From assembly GCA_036365515.1 (NCBI GenBank), contig CM070876.1, forward strand, positions 110,450,310 to 110,514,309: DNA of 64,000 nt, written 5' to 3'. The notes beneath the pieces were generated by a model. That model was not told where the DNA came from and searched no databases. It saw only the letters and a program-made list of their open reading frames with translations. Origin of the DNA: Torymus aiolomorphi. Its lineage: Eukaryota > Arthropoda > Insecta > Hymenoptera > Torymidae. Shown one piece after another: positions 48,300-58,809 of the stretch (the first letter of the stretch is position 1; the number at the start of each line of letters is the position of its first letter). Position numbers and translations under genes: made by a program.

Positions 48300-49375
48300 T
48301 TATTTCAAGTGCTCGAACTGTTCTCCATTCATTTCTTGACAGTAACCTAATCGATGATAGAAAGCACCAACAGCATTTTCAATCATTTCAGTAGGAATGA
48401 GAGCTGATTCATCAATGATCCTTTCACGTAATTCATCTAAGTTTAAGGGTTTTGTTTTGAATACACGATCCTTCAGATAACCCCAATAGAAATAATCTAG
48501 AGGCGTTAAATCGGGGGACCTAGCTGGCCATTCAATTGCACCTCTTCGTCCTATCCATCGATTAATGAATACTGTATCTAAGTATGTGCGAACGTTTCGT
48601 GCATAATGAGCTGCTGCACCGTCCTGTTGATACCATGTGTTATTAAAGTCCTCTCCAGCTATTTCTCTTATAGCAGGAACAATTTGATTCCGCAACATAG
48701 TTTCATACTTTTCTGCATTTAAATTGCCATCAATAAAAAATGGTCCTATAATCCTATTATTTAATATTCCAGCCCAGACATTTAATTTTTGTGGATATTG
48801 TGACTTGGCTTCTCTTGCCCAATGAGGGTTTTCAACTGCCCAATATCTACAGTTATGCCTATTTACGCTTGAGTCAAGTTGAAATGTAGCTTCATCTGAG
48901 AAGACTATATTTGATGGAAAATTTGGATTTTGTACGATGCGTGCCATCATATCATCACAGAATTCAACGCGACGATCGAAATCATCTTCATTTAACTTGT
49001 GTATTAGCGTTACTTTAAATGGATGGAACTTCTCTCTCTTTAGTATGTTATGAATAGATGATTTACTTATTTCGTGCACTTGAGCAGCTCTACGAACGGA
49101 AGTATGCGGATCTTCGGTGAATGTTAACACAACATCTAAAGATTTCTCTTCGTTACCTGCTGACATTGGTCTGCCTGATCGAGGTAAATCGCTGATAGTG
49201 CCGGTATTTTCAAACCTTCTAACAGTTTTTGAACTGTTGAAAATGATAGTGGAGTTCCACCAACCCTAAATGAAGCATTAAAAATATCTCTTACGGCCCT
49301 ATAAGATCGCTGCATGTGTCCCCAATCTCTCATCATGAGAATCGTTATTCTTTCTCTATCAGTGAGTTTGTTCAT
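48300..49375 (-). pseudogene. Mariner-type transposase, one frameshift
   Basis: It starts ATG 49375 with a helix-turn-helix N-terminus (ERITILMMRDWG, TPLSFSTVQKLL). After a frame change near 49233 it continues with the PRSGRP-like linker frame and the DDE/D core: VFSDEATFQLD, WYQQDGAAAHY and WPARSPDLTPLDYFYWGYL. It ends at 48300. Spacing from the second Asp to the Asp of SPD is 36 residues. If the Asp of PLD is catalytic the spacing is 41. Transposase cuts and pastes the element at TA. One missing base is the only lesion seen, so inactivation is recent. Confidence 0.88.
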
Positions 49376-50320
49376 TTTTATTACTCTTCGTAGTAGACCT
49401 TATCCAAAAATACTTTTTGAGTTGAAAATAAAAAGAACTTTTAATTTTCAAAAAATATGTTTGAAAGATGACCAACCCTTGTCTGTGGTGGTTATGGAAT
49501 GAATAATAGTTTATTGTCACTCTAACCATACGAAAAATAACAAGTAACAATGTTCAATATTTAAACGCTTCAAAAAATTTTACAATGAATCAGCTCTCAT
49601 TCCTACTGAAATGATCAAAAATACTGTTGGTGTTTTCGATCATCGATTAGGTTACTATCAAAAAGTGGATGGAAAATAATTCGAGCACTTGAAATAAGAT
49701 GTTAGACTGTTTAAAAAAATTAAAAAGTTTACACAAGATCAGACCGTCATTAAGTTTAAATGACCTTCAAATGAACGTCAAGGTCCTTCTTGAACTATGT
49801 TCTGAGTACATGTTTGGACGTAAAGTTTCACACTCTTTCCGATTCCGCTAAAAAATAGGGGTTACCATTTAAAAAATGAGGTTGACCTCGAAATAACCTC
49901 AAAAATGAGGCTCAAAATGAGGTTCAAGGTCGAATCAGAGGTCACCTTCAAGTCTTCGTTCGAACTTACCAAACCTTACCTTTGTTTGTTTTGTTTTACC
50001 ACTGAACTCGCGAAATTTTTAAGAAATCATACTTTGACCTCAATTTGACCTCTGGGGGCAACCTCAACCTCATACCTTAATACATATCCGGACGTAAAAT
50101 TTTCCGCTCTTTCAGATTCCGCTATAAAAAATAGGGATTACCATTTAAAAAAATGAGGTTGACCTTGAAATAACCTCAAAAATGAGGTCCAAGGTCGAAT
50201 CCAAGGTCACCATTGGATTCCTCGTAAAAAATGACTACAAAGGCGACCTTAACATTTTCCAATAGTAATTCAGCTGAGAAATTATTTGGGTGTTTCCAGA
50301 CTTTTTGGACACGCTGTATA

Positions 50321-51225
50321 AAATCCCACGTTGAGCAGGAAAGAAAAATACGAAGAGGCTAATGAAAAAGAAGAGTGAATTTATATAAATGCGTCACATT
50401 ATTTCATGTTATATTAAGGCGATGTCTAATACCAACAGCTTAAAAAATGCTTGAACGAAATTTTGACATTTTTAAAAGGTGTTGACATTTTGACTCGAAA
50501 CTTTGCAGAATGATAATTACATTACACAGGGCAAGCGAATTTGGATAAGTGGATAATTATAGTAATAATTGTGTTCTAATGAATTATTCTATCCTCCGGC
50601 TGGTACGATACGTCGCATTATAGAGCTCGGTATTTCACACCCCCTTAATAGTAATTGATGTTTTATTGAATGTAACTTCATTATATCTCAATTATTATAA
50701 ATATTATTACTTTCATACAAAATTTTTTTTAATAAACTTACTTGATTGTCTCAAATCGAAAGTATTACCTATTATTTCTGTAAGGCTATTTTTAAATAAA
50801 ATATATTAATGGAAATGAATTTGTAAAATTTAATAAAAGTCCAAATAAGGCACGTATTATCTTTTTTATATGTTAAAAACCATTTTCAAAAGTATACGCA
50901 ATAAAAATAATAACAATTTACTTACCTGAAAACTCTGTAAAGATATACATTGAAAGGATCACATTTTGAATATAGTTATGAATATTAGGTACGTCGTTCT
51001 AACATAACTTTTGTCACTTTAGGTTTAATTAAAAATTTTTACAAAGAAGTTCCCTATTTATGTATAATGACAAAAAGTTACCTACCAGGTATTTGAGAAA
51101 AGAATAAAAAACATTCATCATATTAAATGGTTACTCATCAAACGCATTGATTACCTATTTCGATCAAACATTTAAATTGTTCCTTAAAAAAAAGAAAATA
51201 ATAAACTATTTAAGTGGTAGTATAT
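50321..51225. other. No feature recognised
   Basis: AT-rich non-coding sequence right of the mariner element. Confidence 0.4.
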
Positions 51226-51595
51226 TTAAAAGACGTTTTATAAACATAAATTTAACGTCAGTATTTACTTATATATAATACGTATTACAAACATATTTGT
51301 TTAAACAAAAATTTCAACTTTCAATAATTATAAAAAGATAAAATATTTTAAAAGACGTTTTATAAACATACATTCAACTTCAGTATTTGCTTATATATAA
51401 TACGTATTAAAAACAAATTAGTTGAAACAAGAGTTTCAACTCCAGATAATAATAAAAATTTAAAATATATTTAAAAGATGTTTTATAAACATAAATTTAA
51501 CGTCAGCATTTGCTTATTTATAATATGTATTAAAAACGTGTTTTTTTAAATAAAAGTTTCAATATGCAATAATAATAAAAGGTTAAAAAGACGTA
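51226..51595. repeat. About 122-bp tandem repeat, three copies
   Basis: Units begin TTTAAAAGACGTTTTATAAA near 51226, 51348 and 51469. They share TATAATACGTATTA and GTTTCAA. Confidence 0.85.
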
Positions 51596-51944
51596 AAAAA
51601 AAATATATAAAATGTTAAAATATTGTTAATTATACGTCTCGTGAAGACATTTTTTAAACCAAAAGTTGGACATTCTATACGTTTTCTAAACGTTTCTAAT
51701 ACATTTTTTCAACATTAGGCAATATGTTGAAAGGTATAATTTTATACGTTTTTTAAACGTATTTAAAACATTTTGTGCTATTAGGGAAATAAACAAATTA
51801 ATTTTTGAATGACTTACTTTTCTGTAATCTCCTCAAAGGTCTTCTTTATAGTAATATAATCCATCATCAAGATCCTGTGTCATTTTTACTTCTGTAATCT
51901 AATTACCAATGCGATCATGTCCTTGTTTTGTAATTTTTAAAGAA

Positions 51945-52562
51945 TCCCAACCAAGGGGCAAATTCTTAAGATTAAAGGGCACCTCATTGTAATCATTTTC
52001 CTTAGATTCACTTGTACTTGCGCAGAATCAGAATCTCCACGTTCGCCTTCAGTTCTAGCTTGCTTCCTCTGTACATTTTCTTTTGTGGCTACTCTCTGAT
52101 TAGATACTATTTGAGCAATCTTGCTACTTCCTTTTGCTGTTCTACAGTCTTATCTCTGCCTGGTTTCCTTTGATTCTTCTTTGCCAATAAAATAGAATCA
52201 AGTGTAGCCTCTCCCTTTGTGCTAAACAATTTTTGATGTTTTCCTTCCAAAGTATCACCGCATTTCAAACCAAGAGCCATGAGAGCAGACTTCAATCTAT
52301 CCCAAAATGAGAAAGCACTCAAATCTAAGTGAGCTCCAACATTGATTAAAGCACTGCCTGTTTCTTTAGGTGAACCGGGAAAGATCCTGGTTTCTAGACT
52401 GCTGCTCTCCATAAACTGATCAAGCAGCATTTTCAACCGCTGCTCCGAGTTTATGGTTTCCCGATGGCTCGGTTTTTTGTGCAACTTCTCCTTGACCTTC
52501 GCGTCGGCCAGACGTGCGCGCTCCTCGTGCAGCCGGCGCTGCTGTTCCAGGAGGATCTTCAT
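51945..52562 (-). pseudogene. SF3A3: Splicing factor 3A subunit 3 pseudogene
   Basis: It starts ATG 52562 with MKILLEQQRRLHEERARL, the conserved SF3A3 N-terminus. It then jumps over roughly 170 residues to the FPGSPKETGSALINVGAHLD and LKSALMALGLKCG segment, and after a stop at 52107 continues in other frames with ATKENVQRKQARTEGER and NLKNLPLGWD. SF3A3 is a U2 snRNP protein needed for branch-site recognition. No introns interrupt the conserved blocks, which fits a retrocopy. The large internal deletion, an 8-residue deletion and several frame changes exclude function. The GC-rich 5' part with codons unlike the surroundings marks its host-gene origin. No poly-A tail is clear. Confidence 0.85.
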
Positions 52563-52825
52563 CGTGAACGATCGTCGGCAGGACGACCGGGTGTTGACGC
52601 ACTCGGTTATTTACGTTTGGGGTTAGGATATAAGTACGGCAGTCCGCGACGCGGTGTACCTAACTGAACGACGCGCGCGCAGCTGTGCTGCAGCCTGCAG
52701 CGCATGCGCTTGGGCGTACACGCACACGGGCAAGGTCAACAGTGTCGCCGCCATTGCCATCGCTCTGCGGCGATGTTACACATTACCCATATGATAATAG
52801 GTAATAATCGATTTTTTTTTTTGCA

Positions 52826-53075
52826 AATTATGTATAATCAAGAGAACATTGCTCTAAGTTTCATAATATTATACCCTTCTGGAAAGTTTCAAGTCAAAAT
52901 ATTAATTCGTTTTTGCGCAAACTTTGAGCAAAATTTTGACATCACGCTCCGTCCACCTCGAAATTTTGTTCAAAGTTTATGCAAAAACGAATTGATATTC
53001 TGACTTGAAATTTGGCAGGAAGATAGAATATTGTGAAAATTAGAGCAATGTTCTCTTGATTTTGCATAATTCGGT
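52826..53075. repeat. Hairpin with about 115-bp arms
   Basis: TTATGTATAATCAAGAGAAC and the next 100 bp return inverted, ending CTTGATTTTGCATAATTCGG. The centre is near 52945. It directly precedes the left edge of the second virus-like block. Confidence 0.75.
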
Positions 53076-53653
53076 GTATTTTCTTTTTTATTAGCTTCAA
53101 ACCGCTGAATCGACTCGGTCGATAAAAATTGAGAATGGCATCCCCTTAACAAAGAGTTAAGAGCTGTAAAAATGAAAATTTTATTTAAATTTCATTAGTA
53201 CAAATAAAATACACATGTACCAACGAAAATATTTGAATAAAAATTTCATAAAATTAGAATATATATATAAACAGGTTATTTAATCATACATTTAAAAACA
53301 ATAATCTTTTTTAAAATACACCGCAATAGTGTAAATATCAAGATAAAAACGCGTAACATTAAAAAAAAAAACGTAAAAAAGGCTTATTTTTTTTTTCATT
53401 TTTAAATTATAATCTTTTTTGAAAAACAAAATCGTTATTAAAATAACGTTGCATAAATAGCGTACTATTTTTTGTGATCCCATAAATTAAGGCAGAAAAT
53501 ATTTATAAAATTATAAATGTAAATATCTGTTTATTTGCACTTTAAAAAAAAAAATAAGTAGAAACTACAATTTTTAACGCAGTTGTCGATAATGTCTAAT
53601 TGGAAATCTTACAAATGTTTTTAAGAAATATCTAATCAGTGTTCAAAACTTAC

Positions 53654-53975
53654 CAGAATATTCTTCGTATTGAATCATTAAATTTTGGAGACCAGGTATG
53701 TATGTCATCTGCACAGCTGTCAAGTATTCCGTCGTAGATCGCACCGCCAGTTCATTTTCACGAAAGAAAAGTCTATGAAATCGCGCTATTTCACGAAAAC
53801 TCAAGCATGACAGCAAATAGTTTAACTCGCGTTTTAATTGTACACACACCATACGTCGAACTCTTCGACGCCACTCGAAATCACACCGTCGATAAACTCT
53901 TGAATTTCTATACCGCAATGCATTCGCGATGCGGGAAATCACCATACGCAAACTATCCTCGCTTATGTTTCTCAT
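53654..53975 (-). pseudogene. Accessory gene exon 1, copy 2
   Basis: Same ATG, length and GTAAGT donor as 6482-6803, with about five residue changes. The reading frame is intact, but exon 2 is missing except for its first bases (53163-53145), so no full product can form. Confidence 0.6.
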
Positions 53976-54608
53976 CGTGGAACTCTAGCACTGTTCGGAT
54001 TTAAGCAGACTGTGACCATTCACCACCCCAACTATTGCTTTATATACGAAACCCTATACAGTTTCGATGCCGCAAGGAAAAGATGTAGGTACATGACCTA
54101 TTCAACACAAACCGTTTTTCTCATTTTATCACCTATAGCCTTGAGTAGCAAGAGCCAGGTGTGCGCGCTTTTTTGAGCCGTAGCATGCAGATTAATGGTT
54201 ATCAGAGGTAGCGTGGATTAAGAAAATCGGATACACTGCAACGGCCGTTGTCTACCGCAGCTTTCCATTTACACTCATAAACAGCCGTATTACGTAATCT
54301 CCAAGTTTTAAGGTATCGTCTACCAATATGTCCGACCTCACATGTCCTTTGCGGTCCTCAAAAACGATAAGACAACGCTTCTTCAGACCAACACGTGACG
54401 AACCATGCGGTTTTTTACGACACACCAGCATATTTTTTCCACGACGCTTGACCGTCGATAGACAGCTGCAGGGTCTTTTCCAAGGGCCGTTGATAAGACT
54501 GCGATTTCCCTCACCACCACTCACCCGAGGTATCTTGCCGAAGAAGAAGCAGAGCATCGCCTCATTTCTAATTTCGTTTTTGCGGGTGAAAGTAACATCT
54601 CTACAAAA

Positions 54609-56485
54609 AATGGATCTTTTAGAACTCGGAAATCTCATAACAGATTCGATCGAAATCTTTAATCTGCTTTCGCACCAGTACGCAGGCCAACCCGATAACA
54701 TAGAAGAGAAATCGAGCCAGCTACCCTTATTAGACGCCGACGGAAAACAAAATTTCGAGAAATTTATAGATGAAATTCTGGAAGGTGATAGTGTAAACGG
54801 TGTGCAAAGTGTTACGCCAACAGTGTCAAGTTTTAACAATTGGTTGGGCGAAATGGTTAGTGAGGGCTATAAAAAAATCGAATCATCTAAAGAAAATACA
54901 CCAAAGTCATTCAATGTGGTAGATGAAATTTTTAAAAATTTGGACCATGTGAATATTGACAAACCCGACAACATAGAAAAGAATGCGAGCCAACTACCCT
55001 CATTAGGAGCCGGCGGAGCACAAAATTTCGAGAGGTGTATAGACAAGATTCTGAAAGGTGATAGTGTAAACAGTCTGCAAAGTGTTACGCAAAATTTCGA
55101 GAGACGTATAGACGAGATTCTGGAAGGCGATAGTTTAAACAGTGTGCAAAATGTTACACCAACAGTGTCAAGTTTTAATGACAATTGGTTGGACGAAATG
55201 ATTGTGAGGCCTATGAAAAAAAATTGAACCATCTACAGAAAATACACAAAAACCAGTCAATTTGGTGGATGAAATTTTAAAAAATTTGGACCCTGTGAAT
55301 ATTGACAAACTCTACCTTGAGAGTTTGAAGGAAAGCCAAAAAAGTGAAGAGATTGAAGGTGATCGCGAATCATTCAACGTGCTGCTGGTGGATGAAATTT
55401 TTAAAAATTTGGATACGGCGAATACAGACGAGGTCGACAGTTTAAAAGAAGAAAGTAAAGTGATTGAAGGTGATATAAAAGAAAATAAAGACCGTTGTTC
55501 AAAGTAGTTCAAAACGTAGTTCTGCTGACATTAATGCCAATGATGATGATGATGATGACTGTACAGTAATTGAGCCGCCTGCTGCTGCTAAAATCTCCAA
55601 AGGAAAGAAACGCACATACAGCCCTTTTTCTGCAGCAAACTGTGAACTAACTACCTTATATAAGGATGTATAGGACGTATGAACTTGCAATGCATATAAT
55701 AGATTGCACAGAGCGCCTGGATAGTAGTATTCAGAAAAAAACAATACGGACATCGGCTCAATTGGATCTTAAGTGGGCCGAAGAAATTTTACACGTGAAT
55801 CAAAAGGTGTTGACAACCCCATTATTTGAATTACAAGAAGAGGAGTTCTTCACAACGATCCAAACAACTACTGGATCGCACAGCAGCCAATCCAAAAAGC
55901 CACGGTTAGACGAAAGCGAAACCAAGGTCTCAAGGAAGGACGTACTGCGAATATTAAAGAAATTATTCGACTTGCAGGTGTACATTCAGGCATAGTGAGT
56001 ATATGTTTTTTGTATAAAAAAATGATCTTTTCTTAAATAATTTTGGAATATAGACTTTTTAATCTAAAAATAACATTTCTTTTATATTTTATAAAATATT
56101 TTTAAATTTTAAATTCTTAAATTAAATTTTTATTGCTTAATACTTTCAGAATCAAAAAAGTTTAAATAATTTTAAAATATAAAATCTTAACGTTATTAAT
56201 ATTAATAATTTTGTTTACAGCATGTTTCGGTTTGCACCTGTTATGTTTCGCAGTGCGCTACATAAGAACATTGTTCAGGGTGCATGGAGGATAAAAGGGG
56301 CGCAAAACGCAGACGGCGAGAAATCTCTCGAACACGACATGATTGTCAAACTTGTACCGTTCGGCAATCCGGCCTTTCATTGTATCATCGACCTGAAAAC
56401 GACAATGGAGCTGACTGAACAACTAGGTGGCCGGGCCTTAATGACTCGTATACACAGCGTACCACCACCACCACCAAAACAATAA
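54609..56485 (+). pseudogene. Spliced gene of unknown function, copy 2
   Basis: Paralogue of 12006-13852. ATG is at 54609. It reads through two positions that are stops in copy 1. The exon ends at 55994 before GTGAGT. The intron is 55995-56220 (226 bp) and the last exon is 56221-56485. It has its own breaks: frame changes near 55200, near 55494 and near 55655. Because lesions differ, the two copies decayed independently and each confirms parts of the ancestral frame. Confidence 0.65.
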
Positions 56486-56864
56486 AAAAAATCTGTTTGT
56501 TTGTAAATATAATTTTTATATATTAATTCTATAAATAAATGTTTCTATACATAAATAATATTTTTTATACAAAAAACCTGTACACACCACCCATATCCCT
56601 AAAAATAAAATGCTACACATTTCCTTATCTCTCGCAAAACAATCCCCATAGACAAGTGGTGGCGGGGGAACGGGGATGGTCTGTACGGGCTCGTCTTACG
56701 CTATACCAGCGTATAACTCCGGGAGGTGGGAGGGGGGGGGCGACCGGGACTTGGGGAGAGGGGGAAAAATTTACATCACCAAGCTCTTCAACGTAGACGA
56801 GTGGCGGGGGCGCGCTATCCTGGCCCAACTTACGCTATGCCTGTATGGAGTGACGGCGCCGGCG

Positions 56865-57581
56865 CACATTGGGGCCATACAGATTTTTTGGTTCGAAACC
56901 ACCTAGAGGTCGCAATTGTCAACAGAATCTCAAAATTTTTGCTTAGGAACATTTGTTATCAAATATCGAAGAGCCCTACGAAGCCTGATTTTCCAAAAAA
57001 TTAACCTATAAATCTAAGGAGTCATATAATCCTGTCACATCAACCAATCAATTCAATTTTTGACCTGCAAATCCCAAAAATACGATAAACCTTTAATTTG
57101 TAAGCCCTTTACTCGTGAACTCTTGACCTTTGATCCAGTAAGCCATGCACTCATAAACTCTAAACCTATAAGCCCTAACCTCATAAGTCTTAAGGGGGTC
57201 TTACACCTAGTGGCTTCTGAGGCCAAAATCAGCTATAAAAAAGAGAAATGTTATTTAAACCACGTACAATGTATATCCTAAAAATATACACTATTTCTGA
57301 CAGAATGGCCCAAAACTTAATCTGTAGACCAATTTTATGAATCAAGGTTAAGAGAGCATGTGTCAAGGACTTATAAATTGAAGTTCTATAGCGTTTTTGG
57401 GAATCACAAGTGTAAATTTTGGGGTTATAGGTTATAAATTAGGTTTATAGGTTCATATTTTCAAAATTAGGCTTCGTAGCGGTCTTTGGTATTTTGTCAC
57501 AAAAGTTCCTGTTTTTAAATTTTCAAATTCGGTTGAGAATTATGACCTCTAGGTGGTTTTGAACCTTTCGGCCCCAGTGTG
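56865..57581. mobile_element. Transib-like MITE in block copy 2
   Basis: The ends are CACATTGGGGCC and, inverted, CACACTGGGGCC. The inverted repeats extend past ACCACCTAGAGGTC (about 65 bp). It is flanked by the 5-bp duplication CGGCG (56860-56864 and 57582-57586). Block copy 1 has the empty site at about 14230. It is non-coding. The CAC ends and GC-rich 5-bp target fit Transib. Confidence 0.8.
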
Positions 57582-57640
57582 CGGCGGGGAGGGGGAAAAA
57601 TCGATACCGCTGTCTCTCCATATGGGCCTTCATACTACTT

Positions 57641-58013
57641 ACGCGCGTCCGAAAGCCGGCCGCTGTTTTGAGCAGTCAAGGCTACGGATTAACGCGAAGG
57701 TATAGCGAAAGAATCTTGCACTTATTTTCTTCAACATACGCGTGTCCGAAAGCCGGCCACTTTTTTGAGCAGTCAAGGCTACGGATTAACGCGAAGGTAT
57801 GGCGACAGAATTTTGGATTTACATTGTTCAACATACGTGCGTCCGGAAGCCGGCCGCTTTTTTGAGTAGTCAAGGCTACGGATTAACGCGAAGGTATGGC
57901 GAAAGAATTTTGCATTTATTTTGTTCAACATACGCGCGTCCGAAAGCCGGCCGCTTTTTTGGGCAGTCAAGGCTACGGATTAACGCGAAGATATGGCGAA
58001 GGAATTTTGCGTT
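57641..58013. repeat. 97-bp tandem array, about 3.9 copies
   Basis: Units start ACGCGCGTCCGAAAGCCGGC at 57641, 57738, 57835 and 57932, and contain CAAGGCTACGGATTAACGCG. It directly follows the block edge. Confidence 0.93.
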
Positions 58014-58370
58014 TAGATCACTATTTTATAAAAGGCTTGTTTTTAATTTTGTCGTAACAGACACTGTTGAGGAATCAATGCTATGCGATCCAATAAGCCG
58101 ACCCTGCTCTCGATCCAAACAAACATATTAAGATTTTGAAGCGATTATGTAGCTTTTATAGTAGGGTTGATCCTATCATTTATATAATATATACAGTTAC
58201 GGTACAATACAACCTTTGGTTTCCTCGTAATAAAATTTTTTCGATATTCTTGATGAAAATATAATTTTGGTTGGTTAAATGTAGCCAATGGTAGGTTTTG
58301 GTGTAGTTATAGAATTTGTAGCTAATGGCCGTACTACCAAGGTGTTTTTTATAAGTAAAACAATTATTTA

Positions 58371-58405
58371 CAACGTTTCGGACATTTTATTACGTCCCTC
58401 TTCAG
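58371..58405 (-). ncRNA. Hammerhead-ribozyme-like motif, left copy
   Basis: The minus strand reads CTGAAGA, then GGGAC ... GTCC (stem II), then GAAAC and GTT. These are the core boxes of a hammerhead. Hammerheads are known in Penelope terminal regions. Stems I and III are not convincingly formed by eye. Confidence 0.5.
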
Positions 58406-58809
58406 GTTCTAAATACAACAATTATACAATTATTTTTTACAATTCACAATAACTTAATTTCGCATTAATAAATAATACTTACATTTACAACGTATTGTCA
58501 GATTCTTTTACGGAAAGTAATCCGTTCGTCACTGCTTACAATTCGGATTTTTCGTCGTATTTCTACAGATGTTACGCATATATGTGTGTGTATAAGACGC
58601 GCGTACAGTGGTGGGGATGCAATAGACGATTTTCGAAGCGACACAGCGGGTGTGCTATCAGGAGAGTATGTCTAAGTAGAGGGGGACCCCAACCAATGTT
58701 ACAAAATTTTCGACAACGAGCAATCCTACGACAACGTGGGCGTGCGTGGTAACTCTACCTCAGCATGTTCTCCTGTTCTCCTTCACTTGCTGCTTTCAGT
58801 ATTTTCCTC

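Larger units (their letters stand above)
47324..50316 (-). mobile_element. Tc1/mariner-type element with very long inverted repeats
   Basis: The ends CAGCGTGTCCAAAAAGTCTG and the exact inverse are flanked by TATA on both sides (TA target). Similarity between the arms extends about 700 bp inward. The right arm also contains an inverted fragment of the 3' end of the transposase (about 49590-49695). The element lies just after the transposase remnant ending at 47270. Confidence 0.9.
53145..57637. repeat. Duplicated virus-like block, copy 2
   Basis: It carries exon 1 and intron of the accessory gene, the divergent region with an uninterrupted copia target, and the spliced unknown gene. It starts only about 18 bp inside accessory exon 2 and has no polymerase. 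It is interrupted at 56865-57581 by a MITE. Confidence 0.85.

Noticed and set aside
58495..58752. 85-aa ORF, identical at 62036-62293
   Set aside because: Identity follows from the inverted terminal copies of the Penelope element. The ORF is antisense to its 3' region.
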